A DNA stretch of 64,000 bases from Auricularia sp. M13 (GCA_037042915.1 CM073194.1:1550001-1614000); one strand, 5' to 3'. Numbered from the stretch's first letter, positions 11,988 to 23,800 are shown. Notes: a model not told the origin generated them from the sequence alone. Program-made: numbers and translations.

Positions 11988-14312
11988 ATGTGGCTGCTGC
12001 ACCGAATCATACGACGGCTTGCGCGGGCGTCGATATGGTCGTTCTTCGCGGACATGTATGTCGTAGGCGAGGAAAACGTGCCCCAGGACGGCCCAGTCAT
12101 CATGTAAGTGCTCACCGGCGCTTCATATATTGAGAGCAAAGACTGAGCCCCCCTACAGCGTCAGCACGCACCACAACATGCTCATTGACCCCGCTGTACT
12201 CTGTGCGCTTGCTTGGGACTCAATAAGAGCTGCAGCCCAATTGACGGTACCTCGCAGCCTGCACCATACCGCACAAGCGTTATACATTACTGGGCAAAGT
12301 CAACGCTGTTTATCAACCCCATAGCACGCTATATTCTTCTGGCAACTGGCAACATCCCCGTCGACCGGCGCAACAAGGATAACCAGGTGCTTTTCCGCGG
12401 CACCTTCGATGCGCTCGCACGGAACAACGTCGTTGCGCTCTTCCCCGAGGGCACTTCGTACACCGAGCCGCGGATTATGCAGGTCAAAGACGGCGCAGCC
12501 TGGACGACGATGGAGTATACGAAATATCTCAAGAACAAACCCGACGCCGACGCTTCGAAGGCGCAGAAGATCACGCTTGTGCCTGCCGCCATCGTCTACA
12601 CCAACAAGGCCAAGTACAGGAGCTCCATTATCGTCGAGTACGTACAATTCTATAGTTCTATGTCCGTGCATTCTAGCCTGTGCAATGTGCCACAACTCCG
12701 GGTTCTGCGTGTTGGCGGGCGCTGCAAGCACAGGCTTTGCCGGTCCGGCCACCGTCTCACCTCAGTGCGTGTGCTGATTCTGCTCACAGATTCGGCAAGC
12801 CCATCGAGCTCGACGCCCTGGAAGCGGAATTCCTGTCCGGCGAAGAGGGCTCTGCGCGTAAGGCGGTCAAGAAGCTCACACAGGAGATAGAACACCGACT
12901 CGTCGACATGTCCATCAACGCGCCTGACTGGTGCGTATGGACTCGCTCCAAACTCTGCGGATTCGCTAAGCCGAGTCTAGGGAAACCTTGTTTGCTGCGC
13001 GCACAGCGCGCGACATGCTGTGGGGCAGCGAGCGCGCGATCAAGCTGCCCGACTTTGTGCCCGTCTCCCAGACGTAAGTGTACATGCTGCTTTCATTCGC
13101 CTGAATGACCGCAACGTGCGCTGTTCATGTATGGTCCTTGGTTAACAACTGCACAGAATTGTGGACCTATTCACGACGCCAAACCTGCCAGGCTTGCCGT
13201 CGCTCAAGTCCAAACTCCTCGCCTACCACTCGCTTCTGCGCACGACGAAGCTGACCAACGCGGACCTTTCGTCGCTGCCGCTTCCGCGCGAGCTCAACCC
13301 GTCCCAGCACAATGTCCCGCTACCGTCCCGCCTGTCGACGCTCTCGCTCCTTCTGCGCGATACCCTGGCTTGCGGCATCCGCCTGCCGTTCTTCTTGCTT
13401 CCGCTTCTGGTGCACGCGCCAGCGTACTACATGGCGCGCTTCGGTGCGAGCCTTGTACCAGACGAAGAGGAGACGCAGGCGCAGAACAAGGTCGTCTTCG
13501 GCCTGCTGCTGCTCATGCTCATCTACCCCACGCTCTTCCTCGCGCTCTGGGCGCTGTTTTGGCTTAGTCCGGCGGGCGCGGTCATCGCGGCGGGCCTGGT
13601 GTGGCTGTTTGCGATGTACCATGTGCGCGTCATTGACGATCAATACGAGCAGTACGTCCAAATCCCTATCTACATCCATGCACCATCTGACGCTTGATGC
13701 TTTAGTGCCAAGCGCCTGCTGGCAACCTGGCGCATCCTCGTCGGCGTCTGGCTCCCGAAGCGGTGGGAGATCGCGCTGAACAACATCGCGCCGTACACCG
13801 AGCTCGTCCTGCCCCCGGCGAACCCGTTCCTGACGCCCAAGCCCGATCCAGCACGCGCTGACCCCACCGCCTCCAGCACGGCACCAGCCCCTCCGCCGCC
13901 TCCGAAGCCTGCAGCTGAGGTTGCGGCCAAGACGGACAAGAAGAAGAAACGCCCGCCGCGCCGGCGGCTCGTGCGGCACGTCCTGCGCGCGCGGATAGAG
14001 TGCGCGAAAGCGCTCGAGCAGCTTCTTTTGCACCTGCAGCGCGAGCCCGTGCGATTGCACGCGAGCGCGCGTCTTGCCGCCGCGTATGGCGACGCGAAGA
14101 CGGGTACGCGCGACTCGCGCGAGGTCCTGGCGTTCCTCAAGGCGCGTGGCGCGCAAATATCAGGGCTGCGCGGCGAGGGCGCCGAGGATGACCGTTACGA
14201 GTGGGCGGCGCTGAGCAGCGGGGACGAGCATGAAGACGGCAGCGCTGCTGGCACGGGCAACGAGCGGGAGGACGATCTTGTGTGGGTTCCGAGCGGTGCA
14301 AGGAGCGATTGA
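11988..14312 (+). CDS. Glycerol-3-phosphate / DHAP acyltransferase (Sct1/Gpt2-like), one frame break
   Basis: Exons about 11988-12103, 12159-12202, 12258-12637, 12790-12930, 12981-13073, 13157-13651 and 13706-14312. The PlsC motifs are clear: THHNMLID (H-x4-D catalytic), GNIPVDR, FPEGTSYTEPRI (glycerol phosphate binding) and LVPAAIVY. Two long hydrophobic segments (near FFLLPLLVHAPAYYMARF and the following GLLLLMLIYPTLFL region) place it in the ER membrane, where it starts glycerolipid synthesis. The tail is Pro- and Lys-rich, then acidic. The exon sum is one base off a multiple of three: SCTIPHKR and VIHYWAKSTLF are both family-like but lie in different frames around 12279, so there is an indel of about 2 nt, by assembly or mutation. 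Everything downstream is open. Confidence 0.85.
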
Positions 14313-14588
14313 TGTCCGAGGTCAAGTTGCAGATGATGACGACAACGAGCGATGCGCATTTCTTTGACGACATATTGTATCTGTGGGAGCTTTTCCTTTC
14401 GTTTGTACACAACGTCTCTATCTTCAACTGCTAGTGGTTCTCCGGACACTCTACAAATATAACAGCCCATTTCAAAGTAGTGATGCGATGCTGCGTGTTG
14501 GTGCATTCTCCGCGAATATGGGCAGGAGGAAGAGGTGCGGAGTTTGCCCAACTCAGGATGCACGTCTAAATAGTAAGTTGAAACAGCG

Positions 14589-15361
14589 ATGCTTCCCACC
14601 TTCCTGTATGGCTTTTTCGAGGACCTCTTTGCTGCTTTCCGAATTGCCTTTTGGCCAACGTTACGTGCCATTTCAGCTCGCCGAGCACGCTGCTTCACCC
14701 GCTCGCCCTCCGGCGCATTTTCTTTGCCAATGTCTGGACTGTATTCTCCGCTGGGGTCGACGAGGGCGGCCGGGTCGTCAAGCAGGGGCTGCTGACGCCG
14801 CACGCCGCGGGCGTTGTGCTCGACCTTGGCGCAGGCCACGGCCACACGATGCGCTACCTGGACCGGGCGCGCGTGACGCGGTACATCGCGCTCGAGCCCA
14901 ACAAGCTCATGCACACCGCCATCCGGCGCACGGCGGCCGAGTGCGGCTTCTCCGAGTACGAAAACACGCTGGTCATATTGCCCTTCACCGCCGCCGAGGC
15001 CGTCCGCAACAACTCTCTGCAGCGCGGAAGCGTGGACACCGTCACCTGCATCCTGACCTTGTGCTCGATCCCCGACGCTCAGAAGACTGTGCGCGATATC
15101 GTGCGGACGCTGCTCCGGCCTGGCGGGCAGTTTCTGCTGTATGAGCATGTCGATAGCCCGGTACCGCGCGTGCGCTGGTGGCAGCGGCTCCTCGCGCCGG
15201 TCTGGGCTGCCGCATTTGACGGCTGCACGATTGGCCTGCCCAGCCATGTCTGGGTCCGCGATGCCGATGAGTGGGCGTCGGTCGAGCTCTGGGGAAAGGA
15301 GGGTGAGGAGCCTGACAGCATGTTCTACCACCAGGTTGGGCGTTTTGTGCGGGCGTCGTGA
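14589..15361 (+). CDS. METTL7-like SAM-dependent methyltransferase, possible frame break near the start
   Basis: The main frame runs to 15361 and has motif I VVLDLGAGHGHT (SAM binding), the acidic EPN end of strand 2, GSVDTVTCILTLCSI, and LLRPGGQFLLYEHV, the order seen in class I methyltransferases of the METTL7/ubiE type. The N-terminal piece from ATG 14589 (MLPTFLYGFFEDLFAAFRIA) is in another frame and looks like the family's hydrophobic leader. The two join best if one T is missing in the T run near 14672. Alternatively an intron 14606-14676 (GTATGG...TTTCAG) keeps frame but removes most of the leader. Substrate unknown; the leader suggests membrane association. Confidence 0.8.
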
Positions 15362-15993
15362 CAACGCATGTATTTTGTTGAACCTCCTCTCGCTTGATTG
15401 AGCTGTCATCGACGCGACCGTCTTCCAGTGCTGCAATCGAAGGCTTTTCGAGACAATGCGGCTGGATCTGGGAACTTCACTTTTCCCGCGATCTAAGGAA
15501 CTCCATGAAAGGCCCTACGTAGACCACATGGGTCCCTCTCTGCAAATAATCACACCTGGCAATATCAGGGCTCTGCCAATCACGGTGTTGCGGCGTCATC
15601 CCCAGGATACACCTCTCGCCCCTCTCGTGTCAAGATAAAGCTGTCAGCATGGCAGTCGATAGACGTGTCTTTCTGAGTGGGCCTAGGTGCCCTCACATCG
15701 CTGTCTGAGTGGGCCTAGTGGTTGACGTCCTATACGCTGATGGCGATGATGACGGGCCCTCGCAGCTAATGCCCATGGCTACCACGGAGCACGTTGGGCG
15801 AGGGCGTCGACGGGCTAAGGAATCGCGTTACTGTGGGGTTGTTTTGAGGTAGAGTACTGTCGCAAAGACGGTTCTGGTTCCTAAGGATCATTTGGATTTC
15901 GTACAAGCCTTTCGAATACAAGTGCTCTCGTCGTCCTAGGGGCAGAAAGCCAGTCAGCCTCCTCGTTTTAAAACTCCCAAGCACGATGTTCAC
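15362..15993. other. Intergenic, convergent 3' ends
   Basis: About 630 bases between the methyltransferase stop and the minus-strand GST stop. A near repeat of GAGTGGGCCTAG occurs at 15675-15690 and 15707-15722. No gene is supported. Confidence 0.5.
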
Positions 15994-16781
15994 CTAAACA
16001 GCTGTGTAGGGAGAGTAATTTGTAACGAATCTCTCCCATCGGCCGTCATTTCGTTCCTTGACCCTATTCCAACCGTCCGAGGCACCACTCTTGATCATCC
16101 ACTGTAACCACGAAGCAAGGACGAAATCAGCGTAGATAGGTTGAGTTCCTCCCAGCCAATCCCCTTCGCTCTTCGCCAACCAGGATGAAACCTGGTCCAG
16201 AGCGCGAAAGACATTCTGCCAGGCCTCGTCGCGCTTTGGACCCGTAGGAAGGATGTCTTCCAAAGGACAGCCCCATGCCGCCTCACGCGTTCGACGGAAA
16301 TACTCTTGGCCGCGAGGATCGAGAATGTGGACGATACTCGGTATGATGAGTGGTCTGAATGACGGCAGGAGATTGTGGGATAGATAAGAGGTGCAGGCCT
16401 CCTGCAGCGCGCGCGTGCCGGATGGGAAGACCTTTGGCTCGGGGTATTTCTTCTCGAGATAGTCTATGATGCGATTGGAGTCTGAGATGACCACATCCCC
16501 GTCCTTGATGGCAGGCACGGTGAACAACGGGCTGCCGTCCTCGCGCGTGCCTGTGGGAGCGGCGTTAATCCCCCGCATGACTCCTTCGATGTCCGGATAC
16601 GAGATATACTGGGTTTCGTAGGGAACCTTCTTGTAGTTCAGTACGAATCTGAACAACATTCGTATGAGTACGTGAAAGTTGATCCTGCAGATTAGTAAAT
16701 TATGACGTGCCGAGCTTTCCAGACATGAGGCGACCAACTAGGCACGTCGAGGGTGGACAGAAGGTCATAGAAAATTATCAT
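15994..16781 (-). CDS. Glutathione S-transferase-like protein
   Basis: Exon 1 is 16781-16711 and exon 2 is 16648-15994 (241 aa, in frame). The N-terminal half is a thioredoxin-like GST_N domain: MIIFYDLLSTL, VLNYKKVPYETQYI, LFTVPAIKDGDVVISDSNRI (cis-Pro VPAI and the glutathione-contacting DS), IDYLEKKYP. The C-terminal half is all-helical with WLGGTQPIYADFVLASWLQW, the GST_C buried-Asp region. The best fit to the family uses a GC-AG intron (16710-16649, donor GCACGT); no GT donor in the region gives the family sequence WKAR-FVLNYKK in frame. Expected cytosolic; detoxification or secondary-metabolite conjugation is inferred from family only. Confidence 0.85.
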
Positions 16782-17232
16782 GCTGCAAAACCTGGAGCTT
16801 GAGACTGCTCGTGGTTGCTTGTCAAGCCTTCGTGCGGCGAAAGCCGGATAGTCGGAAGGGTGTTTATAGTAGGTAGCGTGTACCTCGTGTGCCGACGACC
16901 TAAGGACACATTACATCTTTGGTTTTCTCCTCGAATATCCTTTTACCGGGTTCTCGGGAGGCGAAGATTCCACATGCTTCTGAGTGTCTGACCGGCCGAC
17001 CAGTTGCATGACCGCCGCTGGTCAAGGACTAATGAAACGGGCCGTTACCTAGATTAGATACTGCCAGCGAGCTCCATCGCGGTTATTTGCCAGGATGATG
17101 AGGCCGGCGTAAGTAGTAGGGACGGTCCGGGGAGTCGCGCTCGGAGATTGCCGAGTAAACTCAACCGTGTCATCTACCTACCTACCTACCTACCGACTAA
17201 GTCTTGGTCGAAAACGATACAACCTTCAGGCC
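16782..17232. promoter_or_regulatory. Intergenic with (CTAC)n microsatellite 5' of paralog A
   Basis: Holds the divergent promoters of the GST gene and paralog A. A CTAC tetranucleotide run lies at about 17173-17196, some 40 bases before the ATG of paralog A. Similar CTAC/GTAG runs lie upstream of paralogs B (28368-28393) and D (37957-37976). Confidence 0.5.
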
Positions 17233-18739
17233 ATGACACGTCCATATTATACGACGGAAAGCCTGCTTCACATCCCACATGCTGGCTATTGCGCTTCGTA
17301 GGTAAAACAAAAATTATGGACCTCCTTCATCCGGATTGACAGCTCGTCGTAGGGATTTGGTTTTCCAGACAGGAGCCATTGTCGTCAATGACAAGGAGAA
17401 GGTTTTACTAGTCGAAGACCCCATCAGTCACATCATCGGACTGCCTCGTTCCTACGTGCCATATCGCCTCGACGATCTCCTCCAAGCTCCATTAGCATTT
17501 TTGACTGAGGTAGCACTCTTGCTCTAAATATACATACTGACTTACGTACGCCTTTATTCAGATTGGATATGAAGTTGACCCCTTACCCCTGCGAATACCT
17601 ACAAGACGTCCAAAGGATCCTAAGGACATCCATGGACGGGAACGGCCCGAACTTGCATTTGCGGAGACTGCCACCACCAATTCGTTCTCTATCGCATTGG
17701 ACGTCGCCTATCTCGACGAGTCGAATCTTCCGCGGCTTGCAGACGTCCGGCAATCGGTTGTCTTGTGGCACGGCGGAATTCTGCGCGGACGGTTGGCGAC
17801 AAAGGCGCCGCGACCTCGCGCGCGCTTCTATCGCATTCCTGAAGCGATTTTCCTCATAGAAAGCCAACCTCTCCCCGATTGCGTGGCCATTGAAGCGCTG
17901 CGTTTGTTCCAGAAAGTCTTTAAGGCTAGTCAACCCATCCCACGTGAACCCGGCGCTGTTGCCCTGAAAGCACGGCCCAATGCATCACACGAACGCCACC
18001 CAAAGGATGCGCAATGCTACCCCGCTTCCACGATACAAAACGCCATTTTCCCCGTCGCGACACCGAATACAAGCGCTATTGTTGCCAACGCATTCTGGGC
18101 ATCAGCGTCAGTCTGGCCGTCACTGTTCATTATTTTCTGGCTTTCGTTGACTGACTTAGCAGGGATTATATTGTGATGACTGGCACTGTGATATTCGACG
18201 CACAAAAAGATGTGGTCCTCTTAGCTCCTGGCCGTTGGTCTGACGACCCCTTGAGCCTACCACGCCGAGCGGCTGACAATATCTGCGAACTTTTGTGTAA
18301 TCCACTGCCTGATATGGAGCCGAAGGTACGCTTCCATTTGCGCCTGCCTGGCTGCAGCTGTTGATTCAGATAGGCTCAGTGCTCGCGACTTGCCCTCCCT
18401 CGCATGTCGAAAAAATACACAAATGTGGACAACTGCGAGGATCCCGCGGCGGAAACTGTGTTGGAATTCGAGACCACGACCAACCCATTCTTCGTCACAT
18501 TCGGCACCTGGTGGCAGCACAGGGAGAAGACGATCGCCAAGGCGAACGGTCGCCAGGAAATAACGTTTTGGTTTGCGGGATCCTTCGACGCTTCGCAGGG
18601 GATACCGCAAGGCTTTGTGGCATTGCAATTTCCACAGGCTCTCACGCATCTCGAAGATAATGACCCCTACGCCTTCGCAGCTCTAACCCTCTTCCGCGAG
18701 CTATGGGATGCGGCCAAGAATGATGTGGTGGAGCCGTGA
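17233..18739 (+). CDS. Paralog A: tandem degenerate-Nudix protein, intact
   Basis: Five exons: 17233-17297, 17353-17509, 17562-18106, 18163-18325 and 18380-18739; all GT-AG, 429 aa, no break. The leader MTRPYYTTESLLHIPHAGYC is shared with the other copies. Half 1 has FQTGAIVVNDKEKVLLVED, GLPRSYVPYRLDDLLQAPLA, TEIGYEVDPLPLRIPTRR and VLWHGG. Half 2 has MTGTVIFDAQKDVVLLAPG, LPRR, CSRLALPRMSKKY, FFVTFGTWW and ITFWFAGSFDAS. The order strand / LP turn / helix / TG / PLP / WWYxG matches the Nudix fold, but the catalytic glutamates of the Nudix box are mostly gone. No signal peptide or membrane segment. Function unknown; a ligand-binding pseudoenzyme is my inference. Confidence 0.8.
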
Positions 18740-18935
18740 CAATCTGAAACTCTCATTCGTTATCTCGCTTTGCTGTCTTACCATCGTGCTATCACTGCTG
18801 TCCACGTACTCAGGCTGTGTATCAATTGCAATTATAGTTCGTCGACATGTATCGAAGGAAATTAAGCAAGAATAGCGGCGGCGGCAGGAGTTTGTGGAGC
18901 ACACGTCGCGCTCACTCCGGGCGTCGTCGGTCAAC

Positions 18936-19190
18936 ATGAAGCGCACCGAAGACGCGCTCACCGTGCTCATCACTCAGATTACTGATAAACAAGGCGTAGT
19001 CCACCGCCGGAACGTCGAGATCGCCCACAATGCCGGTCTTCACGACGAGGCCGCCGCGGCGCGAGAGCTTGTGATTATTGTAACTTGGCTGACGTTTGGC
19101 TTCCCTTGCTCGAGTACAAGGAGGAGTTCGGGAACGTACTGAAGGGCGTCAATTTGCAATTACAAGAGTCCTATTACACTGGCAGTAAAT
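18936..19190 (+). pseudogene. Fragment of the SART3/Prp24 gene 5' end
   Basis: Starts at an ATG and reads MKRTEDALTVLITQITDKQG, then VEIAHNAGLHDEAAAAREL. It is clearly the N-terminus of the intact minus-strand gene at 24852, whose start reads MASTEDTLTALSELITQITA. It diverges, loses frame after about 50 codons and ends near 19190. It sits directly after the 3' end of paralog A, the same relative order (paralog 3' end facing the SART3 5' end) as at paralogs B and D. Confidence 0.8.
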
Positions 19191-19220
19191 AATTCAAAGC
19201 CCAATGGCATGAGGAATGAG

Positions 19221-19639
19221 CAAGGGGGGCGCGGAAGCAAATCAATGGCACGGGGTCGGCATCCGCTGCAAGCCCAGCGCGACCTGACCTACCTACCTAT
19301 GGTCCGCGGACCCTGCGCGGATTATCTTCCGAGGCCCTGATCCGAACCCACCGCCGACAGTCAAATTCCTTATGTCCGTATGGCCCGTCACTGTGGTACC
19401 CAGGATGCTTCCCCAGCCTTGAAAAATGCTCCTTTGAGGATTTAGAAGCATATTCCATGATCTTAACTGCAGCTTGAGGTCTGGTCATAGGTGCTCTACA
19501 GGCTTACATAAGTACCCAAATCCGCGGAACATCCGCCGGAGATAATGCCAAGCCTGAGTTCCCAAATCCTGCAGCTCGCGGACGGACGGAGGTACCTATC
19601 TATGATCCGGTCCGGAACTTTGCTTCCGCGCCCCCCTTG
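19221..19639. mobile_element. hAT-type MITE (419 bp)
   Basis: Perfect 21-bp terminal inverted repeats (outer 20 bases CAAGGGGGGCGCGGAAGCAA) at 19221-19241 and 19619-19639, flanked by the 8-bp direct duplication GGAATGAG at 19213-19220 and 19640-19647. An 8-bp target duplication is typical of hAT. The interior has no transposase and contains GC-rich subterminal palindromes such as GTCCGCGGAC. Confidence 0.88.
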
Positions 19640-19824
19640 GGAATGAGTGCCCTTAGGTAGTTACGCCGTACCTCAATCGTGGAACTGCGCCTCCGAGGAG
19701 CGTTTACCGACGCACGAATAAGCTATGTGCGCCATGATGTCGGATTTCAGCAGACTAGATATCCTCGGAAGTTCGTGATGCACCTGGATGGCATGAGACT
19801 ATGCAAACCTTGGACGCAGGGAGC

Positions 19825-20325
19825 TCACGCGTCAAGGTCTATCGACGAGTGAATAGTGGTGTCATTGATTGCCCTGCAATCGCAGCGCATTAAGCGTTCG
19901 GCGCCGCTGTGAGAGCAATTTGTACAGGAGTTCATGAAGTTTCTGCATGAAATAGCTCAGTCCACATATGCTCCGAACACTGAGTCGGAGCTGGTCATAC
20001 CCAGAATAATCTGGCATGTCTCGTCTGCACGTCAAGTAGCCATCCTGGTTTCCTAGCATCATGCGAGCCCGTAAGCAGGGAGTTGACAGCGACAGACAAC
20101 CGATGCAAACGTACCAAGGCAGTTGCTTAGTCGAATGCTGGACTTGACAAACCACGGCTGAAAGTTCCCATCCAGACAGTACGCGGACAGCTTCAAGTCG
20201 CCACGGGAGCCGATCTGGTGAGAGGAAATTTCGCGACAGCTAGCTGTGAAGCCGCCGGATGCCAACAGCGGCAGGGAGTATAATGTCATGAAAAGACATA
20301 AGGAGAGGGCGGGACGAAGCACCAT
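19825..20325 (-). CDS. Secreted cyanovirin-N-like (CVNH) lectin
   Basis: Exons 20325-20115, 20052-20031 and 19942-19825 (the middle exon is only 22 nt); 116 aa, in frame, GT-AG. The signal peptide is MVLRPALSLCLFMTLYSLP. The mature protein shows the two-fold CVNH repeat: GGFTASCREIS, LSAYCLDGN, SSIRLSNCLGNQDGYLT, then NFMNSCTNCS, LMRCDCRAIND and SSIDLD. Cysteines fall at the expected positions for disulfides. Fungal CVNH proteins bind mannose-type glycans. Here secretion is likely, and a role in defence or wall interaction is an inference. It lies between a MITE and the SART3 gene, not in an obvious functional cluster. Confidence 0.85.
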
Positions 20326-20893
20326 GAAAGCAGAAATGGGCTGTCCCGAGGCCAAAAGGAGAGGGATTCGATCGTGCACCCGCCTGCTTATATCTGTCGA
20401 TTCGGAACTGCGTGCTGCCGATCCTATGTGCTTCTTCACCGGACAGATGCAAGCAAATCCGTGGATCTCACTGCCATCCGCAGCTCGACTCGTAAGTTTC
20501 GGGATGGCATGTTGGCAATTCTTGCAGTACTGTATCTGCATGGTGCACGAGGAGCGATTATCGAATTATCGCCATTTATTGGTCCGCAGTTGATGCCATA
20601 AGTCATGGTCAGGGGCAGCGACATGTACTCGGGAGACCTAAGATTACAGGGACGTAGCCAGATGTCGATAGGCTGCGCTGAGGCTGCGAATTCGTAGTCG
20701 AGACGCCGGCGCTCATAGAGAAGACTGCATCGTTTCAATCAGCTTTGCCGATCATTCCGATTCATTCGAGCACTTCTTCCTGCAGTGATGAATCAGCCAC
20801 TTGAGTTGCAGGCTTCAAGATACCTGCTATCCGTTTCTGTAAAATACAGCAGCTCGCAAACATCTCTGGTACAAGACGGCAAGCAAAATCACC
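20326..20893. other. Intergenic
   Basis: 5' flank of the lectin gene and 3' flank of the SART3-like gene. No gene or repeat is recognised. Confidence 0.5.
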
Positions 20894-23800
20894 TCAGAGA
20901 CCCAACATCTTTCTGAAATCGTCCTGACCCTTCCCGCCACCCTCATTTTTCTCCGCTGCAGCAGAAGAGCCCAACGATGCCGAAGAAGCGGACGAATCTT
21001 TAGAGACGATGCCCGCCCCAGCACTGACTGCTGTTGCGCCGCCTCGCTTTTTACTACCAATTCCAGCGCGTGGGCGCGAGGCGACCCCGCGCGGAATAAA
21101 AGGCGCGGAGGACGACGCGGTGGTAGCGGGTGCGGTGGCAGTCTTCTGCGCCTGGACCAGGAGCTATAATTGACTCCTCACCGATGGTCAGCTCATGGCC
21201 CTGGAAAACGAATGGCGCAGTCGTTGTCTTCAGTATAAGCTTGCCAACAGCCTGTCAAAATCGTCAGACCAACGAGTGGTTAATCGCAGGAGGAAGACAT
21301 ACGGCCTGTGATTCCAGTTCAACAACGGCTTCGTTGACGTCTTCGAAGAGCTCGACGCGTTTCACGCCCTCGAATTCGCTCTCCAGCGCTTGCTGGAGCA
21401 ATCCCTCCTGAGTGCCAGCAGGGAGCCCGCGAACGCGCACAGATCGACTCTTCAAGTTCGACTTCCTGCCTAAACCAGTCGCGTCGTGTCTGAGTCGGAG
21501 CGTCAGAAAATTCAGACCAAGTTGCGCTATCAGCGGTCGACTCACTTGTGCTTCGCCTTGACGCGTGGATCCGCAAGCGTGACTGCAATTCGACGGTTCT
21601 TCAGCTCGAAGTTGTTGGCGCTCAAAGCAGAATGTGCAGAACGCTACAGCGGACATCTATCAGCATCGATACAGCCTGCAGCGATCCCAACCACTCACCG
21701 GTTCTTCAAATTCCACGAAAGCAAAGCCTTTGCAATGCCCGTTGTCGTCCAGAGAGACGCGGATATCCTTTATGGGCCCGAACTGTCGAGCGTATGAGGA
21801 CTTGGATATTCAGACAGACACAGAAACCAGACCAACCTGCTGGAACAGCGTCTGCAGATCCTCGCGCTTAGTGAAGCGACTCAAGCCCGCAACAAACAGC
21901 TCGCGCTCGTTGGCATCGGCGTCCGTGCGGTCTTTCTTCCGCGTCGGGTCGCTCATCAGCACGCTCAGCTTCATGCCGGGTTCAAGTTCGCGGCCATGAA
22001 GACTCAACGACGCTTCAGCTGCCGCCTTCGCCTGTCATGAACAAACTGCTCAACGACGATGACGATGTATGGGCGTACCGGGCTGGTGAACTGTACGTAG
22101 CAGAAGCGCCTGGTGCTCTTGAACTTCTTGCTGGGCCACCGCACGTCCAGGATCACGCCGAACTGGCCAAACAGGTCGCGCATGGCGGCATCGTCCGTGC
22201 GCTCCGGGAAGTTCGTAACGTAAAGCGTCGACTTCCAGCCGACATGCACGGCGACCTCGCGCCCGTCGATGCGCTTTTTATCGCGCGTCAACGCGGCCGG
22301 AACACTGTCCTAAAGCCGTAACACCATGAGTATTCCAACGAGCAACGAAGCAGTAAAGAGGCTTACCCTCGACATGAACTCCACAGAGGCAACAGGCCCG
22401 CTCGCCAGCTGCGTGATCTTGACCTCCCGGATGGCGCCGCAGTCTTTGAACAGCTTCTTCAGCGCGTCTTCGCTGACATCTTTGGGCAAGTCCGCCACAA
22501 GCACCGTCGAGTTCTCGCGGTCGCGTTTGAGAACAGAGTCGTCTATCACAAAGCGTCAGCGGGAACGACGAAGCAGGCACTGCGCCACATCGCACCAATC
22601 TTGACGCGTTTCGCAGCCTCGCCCTCGTCACGGGCCGACGCGTCGTCGTCGTCCGCCTTGCGCTTCTTGCTCGCCTGCGGCGGCTCGTCGACCTGCATGG
22701 CGTCCTGCACATCAGCGACAGGCGGCTTGCTGCGCGTAGGCCGCCTGGTAAGCTTCTGCTTCCTTCGCACCAGACCATCAGTCAATGCGCCCATATGCAG
22801 TCAAGCCGTCGCACACGCACCTTCGCGCGCTTGAGCAGCAGCTTCTCGTTCAGCGCGGCGACGCGGCCGACGCAGTCGTCGACGTCGTCCGCGGCGCCGT
22901 GCAGGTGCTCGAACGCGAGCCACGCCTCCCACAGCATCTCGGGCCAGTCGAGGTTCTTCGCGGACACGTCGCGGAAGACCGAGCGCGCTTTCGACGCGTC
23001 CGACTTGCTGCGACGCGATGCGAGTCAGCGTGGGTCGCAATGAAATGTTTGTTTGAATGGACACACGCGAGGAGCTGTAGGTATTCATTCCAGGCAAGAT
23101 ACGACGTCTTGAAGAACTTGGCCGTCGCCTCCCACATCTCGAGCGCTCGTTCGGATTCGTCCATATCGTCGTACTGCGCGGCAGTCAGCTTGTTGCAGAG
23201 GTGTTCGTGAGGGTATGCGTACAATTGCCGCAAGGTATTTCTCCAACCGAAGACGCGAGTCGCCGCTGGCGTTCGCTGCGAAGAAATGAGCTTGAGGTGC
23301 GGAGATGCGAAAGCTGCCCACCACTTCGCACGAGCTCAATACCGCCCTCAAGCGTCTGAACCAGCCTCTCGGCCGCGCCGCCCTCATCATCGTCATCTTG
23401 TGCCGACGACGCCGCACTGCGGCGCTCGTAATCCGCGCGGGCCAGGACGAGCGGGACGATATCGTCCACGCTGTCCTGGACGACGCCCATGCCCAGCGCG
23501 CGCCCAAACGCCTCCCCGACGGTCTCCTTGGGGCCCTCGACGCCGGCATGGCGCTCCAGCGCGCGCAGATACGCCGCCCACGCGTCGCCGCACGCAGGCA
23601 CGCTGCGCGTGCTGCGGTACAGCGCCGCGAGCTCCCTGCGCGGCTCGCCCGTCTTGTCCGTGCGCAGGAACGCGGCATACGACGCCCAGAAGGCGCGCAG
23701 CCGCTGCTCCGCGCCGTGCTCGCCGCGCCACACGCGCTGCCAGCCTCGGCGAGCGCGCGCTCGTGCAGCGTGCGCAGGAGCGTGCGCGCGATCTGCTCGT

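Noticed and set aside
13312-14156. Long Arg-rich minus-strand frames under the acyltransferase
   Set aside because: Low-complexity antisense shadows of a well-supported gene.
17173-17196. Possible CRISPR-like or telomere-like array
   Set aside because: It is a plain (CTAC)n microsatellite without spacers, and the organism is a eukaryote.
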